Positions 37,001 through 45,003 of a DNA stretch of 64,000 nt are shown in pieces (positions within the stretch are counted from its first letter, which is position 1; the number at the start of each line of letters is the position of its first letter). Source of the DNA: Pseudomonas graminis. Its GTDB lineage: Bacteria; Pseudomonadota; Gammaproteobacteria; Pseudomonadales; Pseudomonadaceae. The notes beneath the pieces were generated by a model. That model had not been told where the DNA came from and did not search any database. It saw nothing but the letters and a program-made list of their open reading frames with translations. Both the position numbers and the translations under genes were made by a program. The stretch spans positions 62,001 to 126,000 of the forward strand of contig NZ_MDEN01000054.1 of the NCBI RefSeq assembly GCF_001705435.1, written 5' to 3'.

Positions 37001-37578
37001 GCGTGGTGCCGAACATGCTGGCGTCGCAACTCTGGACCGGCCTGCGCAGCCAGCGCCGCACTTCGAAAAAGCCTCGGGTCGGTTGGGGCGGCGGGACCAG
37101 CCATGCCGGGGATCTGGAGATCATCGCCGAGGTCGTGCGCGAGCTCGCCGATCAGGTCGAGTGGGTGTTCTTCGGCATGTGCCCCGAGTCGTTGCGCCCG
37201 TACGTGCACGAGTTCCATCCGTCCGTGGGCTTGCTGGCCTATCCGGCGAAACTGGCGGCGTTGAACCTCGACCTCGCGCTGGCGCCGCTGGAGCACCACA
37301 TTTTCAACGACTGCAAGAGCAACCTGCGCCTGCTGGAATACGGCGCCTGCGGCTACCCGGTGATCTGCACCGACACCCGGGCCTACGACGGCTACCTGCC
37401 ATGTACTCGTGTTATGACCAACAGCACCGCCGAATGGCTCGAAGCGATCCGCATGCACCTGGCCGACCCCGACGCCAGCTACCGCATGGGCGATGAGCTG
37501 AAAGAAGTGGTCATGCGCGACTACGTCCTGCGCGGCGACAACCTTCAGCACTGGGTCAACGGCTGGCTGGCGGATTAA
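34003..37578 (+). CDS. Giant modular glycosyltransferase (GT2-GT2-like-GT2-GT4-like), probable flagellin glycosyltransferase
   Basis: The 1191-residue protein, read from a GTG, has the same module order as the one at 6086. The GT2 domain carries VSLVIPAYNP and FFCDDDRLFP (near residue 95). A GT2-like middle follows (about 345-560, with VFRPDFNLDLLRSYPYVGR). The third GT2 starts at VSIIIVHQDQ (about 580), and the GT4-like C-terminus has KPRVGWGGGTSHAGD and LRLLEYGACGYPVICTD. The third module lacks a DxD (HLLMLSVYAVVADS). Its place right after flgL matches the fgt genes of P. syringae. The sugar is unknown; rhamnose or a dideoxy amino sugar is likely. Confidence 0.85.
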   Translation: MNSAPLVSLVIPAYNPRFFQRALLDALAQTYRPLEVVVCDDSATDEIQRTVEKYLDSSPVPLRYVRNPRRQGFVGNLLVCLQEAQGEFIKFFCDDDRLFPAAVARQASILVEHDDVSLVLAQRYFCDPQDVQLPVRIENAPLAESSSVFYGADLLSVFDISPTNFLGGFSSSLMRRSDVQVILPALREVGEGFTALVDFVLYVCLLKRGNMVMLNDVLSAERLHPDRLSRQQWVRDLISDERQWLGKMLKARTGEDAPEYGWVRFVPLTEALVQPRVWQELPLSRMLGDRQASLPWRVGTDSESFAELYQQWLSFRTLFGADRLRVADNVATWPSQPKMVAVVLDEHASAAGVAMTLGSLDAQLYAAELTLVLSSACETPVLDGRVFTLPLQPDWLAQLNDLLPQLERGDWCYLLRAGDRLTDCALLILAERAAHSPDVLCLYGDEGALHEGESAEPVFRPDFNLDLLRSYPYVGRVLAFQIDALVRLGGFDSAYGELAPHDAIWRLTEAHGVVVQHVSEILVESQFPFQAWLALDEVMAQNAPVLRAHLQRMGIAHQLHEVEGQWLNHVEYLSDARPLVSIIIVHQDQLAALQRCVESLLSKTPYDHFEVLIVDCASQQPEARSWLADMQQIGGDTLRVLHYEGQGNGADVRNFAAGHARGEHLLMLSVYAVVADSAWLGELVNHGRREEVGVVGAKLFTPEGYILQAGLILGYHGPAGPAFFGEPLHAPGHLLRLQAAQDLSAVGGHCLLVRRALFEQLGGLNGDEFSGSLSEVDFCLRVRESGHLVVWAPRAVLAIGASTPAEQLRDKQSQVDDQHAFYKRWLPILARDPAYNPNLRLTGSFYSLEPGLKKGWNPYSSRRLPNVLAIPVNSTAVGHYRVSQPFLELEADGRIGGRMSYDLPSIIELERQSPDVIIVQCRYSQNSIDQVASLKAYSNARRIYELDDYVISVPKKNGHLRSMPSNMEAMVRLGISLCDRVVVSTVTLADALSGMHHDIRVVPNMLASQLWTGLRSQRRTSKKPRVGWGGGTSHAGDLEIIAEVVRELADQVEWVFFGMCPESLRPYVHEFHPSVGLLAYPAKLAALNLDLALAPLEHHIFNDCKSNLRLLEYGACGYPVICTDTRAYDGYLPCTRVMTNSTAEWLEAIRMHLADPDASYRMGDELKEVVMRDYVLRGDNLQHWVNGWLAD

Positions 37579-37974
37579 CTGCGCTGTTTTAGTGGGACCG
37601 GCTTCAGCAGGGTAGGGGCCTGCATGTGCACCCTCAATCCCGCGGCGTGACGCCAGGACGGCCCCAGCGCTTGTCGAACATCCAGACGTCGCCGATCTTC
37701 CGGCAGGTCAAGAACTTGTGGGAGCGAGCTTGCTCGCGAATAAGCCGGCACATCCGCCGAATATCCATCGGTAGAGATGTCTCCTTCGTGAGCAAGCTCA
37801 CTCCCACATGACCGGTGTCCGCCGCATCATCGCCAGCCTCCTTCCCGGCTAAAGCCCATCCTGCCCGTTGCGCGCAGTTCCCGCCATCCAGAGTTGGCGT
37901 GCTTCCTGCTTCGTCTCCCCGATATCGCCATTGATCATCTTTTTGACGCTTGGCCGCATCACAGGGAAAACGTA
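37579..37974. repeat. Intergenic region rich in degenerate REP repeats
   Basis: No gene was seen. Positions 37716-37740 hold TGTGGGAGCGAGCTTGCTCG and 37783-37808 its inverted partner TTCGTGAGCAAGCTCACTCC. The second REP family appears as GGACCGGCTTCAGCAGGG near 37595 and CTTCCCGGCTAAAGCC near 37841. The 3' end supplies the ribosome site of the next gene. Confidence 0.7.
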
Positions 37975-40899
37975 ATGCACCCTCATTCATCTCCGGGAAA
38001 CACCATGCCGCTCGATGCCCAACTGACGCTTGTGGTCCTCACCCATGACCGGCCCGCACTCCTGCGCCGGACATTGCAGTACTACAGCTCCTCGTCGGCC
38101 CACGTGCTGGTGCTGGATGCTTCGCAGCAGTCAGCCGCCGACATCGCCGCGCTGTTCCCGCAGGTGGATTACCGCCACGTGCCGCAGTTCGCCGAGACCG
38201 GTGTCCTGAGCAGGATCGTCCATGGCGTGACCCAAGTGACCACGCCGTTCATGGCGTTCGTGGGCGACGAAGATTTTCTGATGCATGACGCGCTGGCCCA
38301 GTCGGTGGAATTTCTGGCGACCCACCCGGACTACGGCCTCTGCCACGGCTATTGCCTGATGTACCAGGCCCACGGCGACAAGGTCGAATACTTCCGCCGC
38401 GACAAAAAGGGCCAGGAAGACTTCGCCGCCGACAACCGCGGCGAGCGCGTCCTGAGCTTCATGGACCACTACATTCCGCCGTTCTACGCCGTCACTCGCA
38501 CGGCGCTGCTACAACAATGGTTCGCCGCGCTGCCCCAAGGCGTCAGTGGCGAGCTGCAAGAGTTCGGTCACGCCTACTTCCTGCTCTCGGCCGCCAAGGC
38601 GCGGACCCTGCCGATCCCCTACGTGGTCCGCGAGCTCAACCACCGGCTCTCCGACCGCCCGACTCACATGCTGAAAAAGCTCAGTGACAGCGATCCGTCA
38701 GCTGTCCTCGAGCGCCACGAATTCGCCAGTTTTCTGGCAGCCCTGATCACCACCCACGGTGAGCTGAATGCAGCCGACGGCATCGAGCAGGTCAAAAAGG
38801 CCTACGCCGCCCTGCAGGCCTGTCTCGAAGACCAGCGTTCCCTGGGCCTGACCAGCATCGTGGTGTCGCGCTGGAACGATGTGTTCAAACCCGCAGACCG
38901 CCAGTTCGGTCCCCGTCAGTTCGTCGAAATGCCGTTTTACAACCAGGCCTTCTTCGACGTGCTGACCGAGATCGAGTTTCTGATCCACGCGCTGCCGGCC
39001 GGCAAGCTGCAGATGGAACAGCTCGAAGGGACCTGGGTTCAGCACGAAGTGCTGCTGCGCAGCCACGGCAACGACAACCCCGAAACCATCGCCAACCGGA
39101 TGTGGGAAGCGATGGCCCTGAACATCTTCAACCCGTACATCGTCGAGCCCCTCGCCGGTCTCATGGCGCGCCAGGGTGACCCCGAAGAAGCGCTGGAAAT
39201 GTCGCGCTGGTTGCAGCGCCTCAATTCGGTCCAGCGCCAGGACCATCGCGTGACCCTCGCCAACATGCCATCGGGTCAGCTGTTGCAGTGGCTCGACGCA
39301 CGCCAGCCGAGCCCGAGCGACGCACGAGCCATCCTCAGCCGCATCGACAGCCTCGGCGGCGGACCGCAGTTCGGCATTCTGTTGCTGGACCTCGACGATG
39401 ACATGAACAAACTCCAGGTCACCCTGGACAGCCTGGTCGAAGGCCACTGCAAGACCTTCAAGGTCGTGGTGTTCACCAGCGGCGAGCCACCGGCGGCGAC
39501 CAGCGCGCAAAACACCCTGCATTTCGTCAAGGTCAGCAAGAGCAACTGGGTCGACAAGGTCAATCAGATCGCCCGCCAATCCACCTGCAACTGGCTGATG
39601 CTGGCCGAAGTCGGTGATGCGTTCACCGCCGGCGGCCTGCTGCGCGCCTCGCTGGAACTGCAGGCCGCGCCTGACTGCCGCGCGGTGTTCGCCGATGAAG
39701 TTCAACGTGAGGCCAGCGGTGCGCTGACCCACGTCATGCGCCCGGGCTTCAACCTCGACCTGTTGCTGAGCAACCCGACGCTGATGTCCCGCCACTGGCT
39801 GGTCCGCCGCGACGTGCTGGTTGAGGCCGGCGGTTACTCCGCCGACTTCGCCCAGGCCGCCGAATTCGAACTCCTGCTGCGCATCATCGAGCAGGGCGGC
39901 ATGGGCTGGCTGGCGCATCTGGACGAGCCGCTGCTGGTCACCGACGCGCAACCGCTGGAAGAAAACGCCCAGCAACGCCTGGCGCTGACCCGGCACCTGA
40001 ACAATCGCGGCTTCAAAGCCCAGATCAGTCCGGCAGCACCGGGTACCTGGCGCATCGACTACCGCCACATCCAGCGCCCGCTGGTGTCGATCGTCGTCCA
40101 TGGCGTTGACGACCTGCCCGTGCTGCAGCGTTGCCTGGCGAGTGTCCTGTTGCGCACGCGCTACGCGAATTACGAAGTGCTGATCGCGGACGATCACAGT
40201 GTCTCGGCGGAGCTCAGCGAATGGCTGGGTCGCCAGCACAAAGGTCGCGTGCGGGTGATCGCCATGGATCAACCGTTGAGTCATTCAGCGCGGGTCAACG
40301 CCCTGCGCGAACAGGCCACCGGCGAATACCTGGCGCTGCTCTCGGCCCACGGTGAAGTCATCAGCCCGAACTGGATCGACGCCTTGCTCAATCAGGCGAT
40401 GCGCCCGGAAGTCGGCGTGGTTGGCGCCAAGTTGATCGAACGCAACGGCACGGTCAGTCAGGCCGGTTTGATCCTCGGCATGGACGGCGGTGTGGGTTCG
40501 GCCTTCATCGGCGAAGCGAAAGACGCCGCGGGCTACATGAGCCGACTGTTGCTGGATCAGAATTATTCGGCGGTGTCCGACGCCTGCCTGATGGTGCGCT
40601 CGGCGCTGTTCGATGACGTCGGCGGCCTGGATCAAGGGCATTTTGCCGACGCCTTCGCCGATGTGGACCTGTGCCTGAAGGTGGCCCAGGCCGGGTACCT
40701 GACGGTGTGGACGCCTCACGTGCAGTTCGTGCATTCGGGCGCATTGCCCGACGCGCCACAGGCGCTGGCCGCGCTGCAAGACAAATGGTCCGGGGCGTTT
40801 GCGCACGACCTGGCGTACAACAAAAATCTGCAACTGACCGGCAAGGGCTTCACCCTCGCTCAGGCCGACGGTTCCAGTTGGGCCGAGCTGCTCGCTTAA
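37975..40899 (+). CDS. Large glycosyltransferase with an N-terminal TIGR00180-like domain and C-terminal GT2 modules
   Basis: From the ATG at 37975 (AGGGA 8 nt upstream) the product has 974 residues; the ATG at 38005 is an alternative. The N-terminus (LTLVVLTHDRPALLRRTLQY; FVGDEDFLMH, about residue 100) is a GT2-like domain different from the other two giant enzymes. The middle (VMRPGFNLDLLLSNPTLMSR) and last module (VSIVVHGVDDLPVLQRCLAS, then VGVVGAKLIERNG) match theirs. There is no GT4-like tail, and the last module has ALLSAHGEV where a DxD is expected. It heads the pseB-C-F-G-I run, 25 nt before pseB. Confidence 0.82.
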   Translation: MHPHSSPGNTMPLDAQLTLVVLTHDRPALLRRTLQYYSSSSAHVLVLDASQQSAADIAALFPQVDYRHVPQFAETGVLSRIVHGVTQVTTPFMAFVGDEDFLMHDALAQSVEFLATHPDYGLCHGYCLMYQAHGDKVEYFRRDKKGQEDFAADNRGERVLSFMDHYIPPFYAVTRTALLQQWFAALPQGVSGELQEFGHAYFLLSAAKARTLPIPYVVRELNHRLSDRPTHMLKKLSDSDPSAVLERHEFASFLAALITTHGELNAADGIEQVKKAYAALQACLEDQRSLGLTSIVVSRWNDVFKPADRQFGPRQFVEMPFYNQAFFDVLTEIEFLIHALPAGKLQMEQLEGTWVQHEVLLRSHGNDNPETIANRMWEAMALNIFNPYIVEPLAGLMARQGDPEEALEMSRWLQRLNSVQRQDHRVTLANMPSGQLLQWLDARQPSPSDARAILSRIDSLGGGPQFGILLLDLDDDMNKLQVTLDSLVEGHCKTFKVVVFTSGEPPAATSAQNTLHFVKVSKSNWVDKVNQIARQSTCNWLMLAEVGDAFTAGGLLRASLELQAAPDCRAVFADEVQREASGALTHVMRPGFNLDLLLSNPTLMSRHWLVRRDVLVEAGGYSADFAQAAEFELLLRIIEQGGMGWLAHLDEPLLVTDAQPLEENAQQRLALTRHLNNRGFKAQISPAAPGTWRIDYRHIQRPLVSIVVHGVDDLPVLQRCLASVLLRTRYANYEVLIADDHSVSAELSEWLGRQHKGRVRVIAMDQPLSHSARVNALREQATGEYLALLSAHGEVISPNWIDALLNQAMRPEVGVVGAKLIERNGTVSQAGLILGMDGGVGSAFIGEAKDAAGYMSRLLLDQNYSAVSDACLMVRSALFDDVGGLDQGHFADAFADVDLCLKVAQAGYLTVWTPHVQFVHSGALPDAPQALAALQDKWSGAFAHDLAYNKNLQLTGKGFTLAQADGSSWAELLA

Positions 40900-40924
40900 G
40901 GCCTCCGGGTTAAAGGACTACGTC

Positions 40925-41926
40925 ATGTTCAACGGCAAATCAGTGTTCATCTCAGGCGCGACCGGCTCGTTCGGCCGCATGTTCATCCGCACGCTGCTGG
41001 CGCGTTATCAGCCCCGGCGCGTGGTGGTGTTCTCCCGCGATGAACTCAAGCAGTACGAAATGCAGCAGGAATTCAACGCGCCCTGCATGCGCTATTTCCT
41101 CGGCGACGTGCGCGATGCCGATCGCTTGCAGCAGGGCATGCGCGGCATCGATTACGTGGTCCACGCGGCGGCGCTCAAGCATGTGCCGGCGGCGGAATAC
41201 AACCCGACCGAGTTCATCCGCACCAACGTCAATGGCGCCGAAAACATCATCTCGGCGGCCATCGCCAACGGCGTGAAGAAGGTCGTCGCGCTGTCGACCG
41301 ACAAGGCCGCCAGCCCGATCAATCTGTACGGCGCCACCAAGCTGCTGTCGGACAAACTGTTCGTCGCCGCCAACAACATCGGCGGCGAGGAGCAGACGCG
41401 TTTTTCCGTGGTGCGATACGGCAACGTGGCCGGCTCCCGCGGCTCGATCGTGCCGTTCTTCAACAAGCTGCTGGCGGGTGGGGCGGCTGAATTGCCGATC
41501 ACCGACCCGCGCATGACGCGGTTCTGGATCACCCTCGACCACGGTGTGGATTTCGTCATGCAGAGCTTCGAGCGCATGCACGGCGGCGAAGTGTTCGTGC
41601 CGAAGATTCCGTCGGTGCGCATCGTCGATCTGGCCCAGGCCATGGCCCCCGACCTGCCGCACAAGATCGTCGGCATCCGTCCCGGGGAAAAACTCCACGA
41701 GCTGATGGTGCCCCAGGACGACGCGCGCATGACCCTGGAATTCGACGACCACTACACCATCGTGCCGTCGATTCGCTTCAACAACGTCGACACCGACTTC
41801 GCCGTCGACGCCACCGGCGCGCAGGGCAAAGCGGTTCACGACGACTTCGAGTACCGCTCCGACACCAACCCGGACTTCCTGTCGATCCGCCAGATCGGCG
41901 AGCTGCACGTTGACGTCCAGCCATGA
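40925..41926 (+). CDS. pseB: UDP-N-acetylglucosamine 4,6-dehydratase (inverting)
   Basis: The 333-residue extended SDR has GATGSFG for NAD(P) and the FlaA1-type catalytic segment STDKAASPINLYGATK, which supplies the Asp-Lys and Tyr-Lys residues. PseB does the first step of pseudaminic acid synthesis, dehydrating and epimerising UDP-GlcNAc. Its stop overlaps the pseC start (ATGA at 41923), and four further pse genes follow. Confidence 0.95.
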   Translation: MFNGKSVFISGATGSFGRMFIRTLLARYQPRRVVVFSRDELKQYEMQQEFNAPCMRYFLGDVRDADRLQQGMRGIDYVVHAAALKHVPAAEYNPTEFIRTNVNGAENIISAAIANGVKKVVALSTDKAASPINLYGATKLLSDKLFVAANNIGGEEQTRFSVVRYGNVAGSRGSIVPFFNKLLAGGAAELPITDPRMTRFWITLDHGVDFVMQSFERMHGGEVFVPKIPSVRIVDLAQAMAPDLPHKIVGIRPGEKLHELMVPQDDARMTLEFDDHYTIVPSIRFNNVDTDFAVDATGAQGKAVHDDFEYRSDTNPDFLSIRQIGELHVDVQP

Positions 41927-43101
41927 TTCCGTACGGCAGGCAGAGCGTTGATCAGGCCGACATCGACGCCGTTGTCGAGGTGTTGAAATCGGACTGGCTG
42001 ACCCAGGGCCCAACCCTCGAACGCTTCGAAGCGGCCATGGCCGAGCGCTGTGAAGCCGGTTTCGCGGTGGCCGTGTGCAACGCCACGGCGGCGCTGCACA
42101 TTGCCTGTCTGGCGGCGGGACTGGGGCAGGGCGACTGGCTGTGGACCAGCCCGAATACGTTTCTGGCCTCGGCCAATTGCGGGCGCTATTGCGGCGCCGA
42201 TGTGGATTTTGTCGACATCGACCCGCTGACCTGGAACCTCGACACCGACGCCCTCGCGCGCAAGCTTGAAGTGGCGGCATCCAACGGCACGCTGCCCAAG
42301 GTGCTGGTGGCGGTGGCGTTTTCCGGCCAGAGCTGCGACATGCGCGCCATCGGCGAACTGGCCCGGCGTTACGGTTTTGTGGTGATCGAAGACGCCTCCC
42401 ACGCGGTGGGCGCGGACTATGCGGGGCGCCCGGTAGGTTGCGGCGAATTCGCCGACATGACGGTGTTCAGCTTTCATCCGGTGAAGATCGTCACCACCGG
42501 CGAAGGCGGCATGGTGCTGACCAATCGCCCTGAACTGGCCGAACATTTGCGCCGCCTGCGCAGCCACGGCATGACCCGTGACCCGGGGCAGATGGACGAG
42601 CCCAGCCACGGCCCCTGGTATTACCAGCAAGTCGAGCTGGGCTTCAATTACCGCATGACCGACATGCAGGCGGCACTGGGGCTGTCGCAGCTGAACAAAC
42701 TCGACGGTTTTCTGGGCCGGCGTCGGCAGTTGGTGGCGCGCTATCAGACGCTGCTGGCCGACCTGCCGCTGACCTTGCCGACCCTTCAGGCTGAGGCCGA
42801 TTCCGCGTGGCACTTGTACGTCGTGCGCCTGCAGACCGACCTGCTTGCGTTGAGCCATGGGCAAGTCTTCGAAGGCTTGCGCGGGGCAGGCATCGGCGTG
42901 AACGTGCACTACATCCCGGTCCATCTGCAGCCCTATTACCGCGACCTGGGTTTCAACCCGGGTGATTTCCCCGAAGCCGAGGCTTATTACGCCCAAGCCA
43001 TCAGCCTGCCGCTGTACCCGGCGATGACCGAAGCGCAGCAGGATGACGTTGTTGAACAGCTTCACCGTTTGCTCGGCGAAACGCGCCCGGCGGCCACTTG
43101 A
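41923..43101 (+). CDS. pseC: UDP-4-keto-6-deoxy-AltNAc 4-aminotransferase
   Basis: The 392-residue PLP enzyme of the DegT family has NATAALHIACLAAG, VIEDASHAVGADY and the PLP lysine in FSFHPVKIVTTGEGG. PseC adds the 4-amino group to the PseB product with glutamate as donor. It is translationally coupled to pseB. It is distinct from the VioA-like enzyme at 9694 (SFHPVKI versus SFHATKV). Confidence 0.94.
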   Translation: MIPYGRQSVDQADIDAVVEVLKSDWLTQGPTLERFEAAMAERCEAGFAVAVCNATAALHIACLAAGLGQGDWLWTSPNTFLASANCGRYCGADVDFVDIDPLTWNLDTDALARKLEVAASNGTLPKVLVAVAFSGQSCDMRAIGELARRYGFVVIEDASHAVGADYAGRPVGCGEFADMTVFSFHPVKIVTTGEGGMVLTNRPELAEHLRRLRSHGMTRDPGQMDEPSHGPWYYQQVELGFNYRMTDMQAALGLSQLNKLDGFLGRRRQLVARYQTLLADLPLTLPTLQAEADSAWHLYVVRLQTDLLALSHGQVFEGLRGAGIGVNVHYIPVHLQPYYRDLGFNPGDFPEAEAYYAQAISLPLYPAMTEAQQDDVVEQLHRLLGETRPAAT

Positions 43102-43131
43102 TGCGAACGAACCCATGACAGGCCCACGAGC

Positions 43132-43830
43132 ATGAGCGCCGTCGCCATCATCCCCGCACGGGGCGGCAGTCAGCGCATCCCGCGCAAGAACATCAAGCTG
43201 TTCAACGGCGAGCCGATGATCGCGTATTCCATTCGTGCTGCGCGGGCGAGCGGGGTGTTTGATCAGATCGTGGTCAGCACCGACGACGAAGAAATCGCTG
43301 ATGTTGCCCGCGATTGTGGCGCTGACGTGCCGTTCATGCGCCCGGCGGACCTGGCCGACGCTTTCACTGGCACGGCGGCAGTGATTCAACACGCGCTTTG
43401 CGCACTTGATCAGCACTTTGATTACGCTTGCTGCCTCTACGCCACCGCGCCGCTGTTGCAGGCGCGTTATTTGCGTCATGGCTTGGAAGTACTCGAAGCC
43501 GATGCGGCAAAATCCTATGCGTTCTCGGTGTGCAGCTTCGGCTTCCCGGTGCAGCGTGCGTTGTTGATCGACAGCGACGGCAGCCTGTGCGCGATGCACC
43601 CGGAATTTCGCAGCGTGCGTTCCCAGGATCTGCCCGTCGCCTATCAGGACGCCGGCCAGTTCTACTGGGGCCGCAGCGACGCCTGGCGGCGTGGCGACAC
43701 GGTGTTTTCCGAGCTCAGCCTGCCGGTGATTCTGCCCCGGCATCTGGTGCAGGACATCGACAGCCCGGAAGACTGGTTGCGCGCGGAATACCTGTACGCC
43801 GCGCTCAAGGCCGGTGGGGAGCTGCAATGA
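43132..43830 (+). CDS. pseF: CMP-pseudaminic acid cytidylyltransferase
   Basis: The 232-residue protein has the CMP-NeuAc synthetase motif IIPARGGSQRIPRKN and the later STDDEEIADVA. It is in order with pseB, pseC, pseG and pseI. It activates pseudaminic acid as CMP-Pse, the donor for Maf. The stop overlaps the pseG start. Confidence 0.92.
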   Translation: MSAVAIIPARGGSQRIPRKNIKLFNGEPMIAYSIRAARASGVFDQIVVSTDDEEIADVARDCGADVPFMRPADLADAFTGTAAVIQHALCALDQHFDYACCLYATAPLLQARYLRHGLEVLEADAAKSYAFSVCSFGFPVQRALLIDSDGSLCAMHPEFRSVRSQDLPVAYQDAGQFYWGRSDAWRRGDTVFSELSLPVILPRHLVQDIDSPEDWLRAEYLYAALKAGGELQ

Positions 43831-44933
43831 TGCGCGTACTGATCCGCGCCGACGCCTCGGTGACCATCGGCAGCGGCCACATCGCCCGCTGCCTCACGCT
43901 CGCCAACACGCTGCGTGCAGATGGCGCCGATGTGCGCTTTGCCTGCCGCGAATTGCCGGGGCATCTGCTTCAGCGGCTGGCGGATCAGGGCTATGTTGCC
44001 TACGCCCTGCCGGCACGCTATGGCGCGCAGGAAGACCAGGACATCGAAGCAGCGTTGCCTTGGCAGGCGGACCTGTCTGCCCTGGCCGAAGAGCTTGAGG
44101 ATGAGCCCCTCTTTGACTGGCTGATCGTTGATCATTACGGTCTGGATGCACGCTGGGAAACGGCGGCGCGCGGTCTCGCCGATCGAGTGATGGCGATCGA
44201 CGACTTGGCCAACCGGCCCCATTCGGTTGAAGTGTTGCTCGACCAGAATTACAGCGCGCAGGCGCTGAATCAGCCCTACGCCCCCTGGATCGACCGTGAG
44301 TGCCAGGCGTTTCTGGGGCCGCGATTTGCCCTGCTGCGCGACGAGTTTCAGTGCGACCCCATCGCGATCAAGCCGCGTGTCGAACGGGTGCTGGTCAACT
44401 TCGGTGGCTTCGATGCGGCCGGGCAGGTGTACGCCACGATGCTGGCGCTTCAAGGCTTCGATGATCTGCAGGTGGATTTCGTCGCCGGTTTGCACAACCC
44501 CCACTGGGCGGCGATGAGCGATCTCGCAGCCTCTCGGCCTGAGTGGCATTTGCACACGCTGACCGGTGATTTTTTCGCGCTGATGCAGGCGGCCGATCTG
44601 TTTATCGGCGCCGGCGGCGGCACCACCTGGGAGCGCGCGGCGTTGGGTTTGCCGACGATCTGTATTTCGGTGGCGAACAATCAGCAGCTCAATGCGCAAT
44701 TGCTGGCCGAGGCCGGTGTGCATGTGTACCTCGGGCCCCATGTGCAGCTTGAGGCCGGGCGTTTGCGTGATGCGATCGGGCAGCTGTGGGGTGATGCCGC
44801 TTTACGCCGGTCCTTCGCCGAACAGTCGAGGTTGTTGGTGGATGGCCGTGGTGCCCGGCGCATCGCTGATGCATTGGCGGCCCTGGTCAACCCAGACAGT
44901 CCAGCTACCGCCGTAACGCGGCAGGGCGCATGA
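43827..44933 (+). CDS. pseG: UDP-2,4-diacetamido-2,4,6-trideoxy-beta-L-altropyranose hydrolase
   Basis: From the ATG at 43827 (ATGA overlap with pseF) the 368-residue protein shows the PseG start RADASVTIGSGHIARCLTLA, with the putative catalytic His in GSGH, and the MurG-like donor loop GAGGGTTWERAALGLPTI. It removes UDP from the diacetamido sugar. It is longer than the Campylobacter enzyme (about 274 residues). However, the C-terminus shows no added GNAT domain, so it does not look like a PseG-PseH fusion. Confidence 0.9.
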   Translation: MMRVLIRADASVTIGSGHIARCLTLANTLRADGADVRFACRELPGHLLQRLADQGYVAYALPARYGAQEDQDIEAALPWQADLSALAEELEDEPLFDWLIVDHYGLDARWETAARGLADRVMAIDDLANRPHSVEVLLDQNYSAQALNQPYAPWIDRECQAFLGPRFALLRDEFQCDPIAIKPRVERVLVNFGGFDAAGQVYATMLALQGFDDLQVDFVAGLHNPHWAAMSDLAASRPEWHLHTLTGDFFALMQAADLFIGAGGGTTWERAALGLPTICISVANNQQLNAQLLAEAGVHVYLGPHVQLEAGRLRDAIGQLWGDAALRRSFAEQSRLLVDGRGARRIADALAALVNPDSPATAVTRQGA

Positions 44934-45003
44934 GCCGCTGCCCGTTCCTATTTTTATCGTCCGGCCTTGGGCCGACCGACGTCACTGCAACGAGTGAGCA
45001 ACG

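Noticed and set aside
41836..43827. Long minus-strand open frame (663 codons) over pseC and pseF
   Set aside because: It is a shadow of two well-supported plus-strand genes and shows no family motifs.
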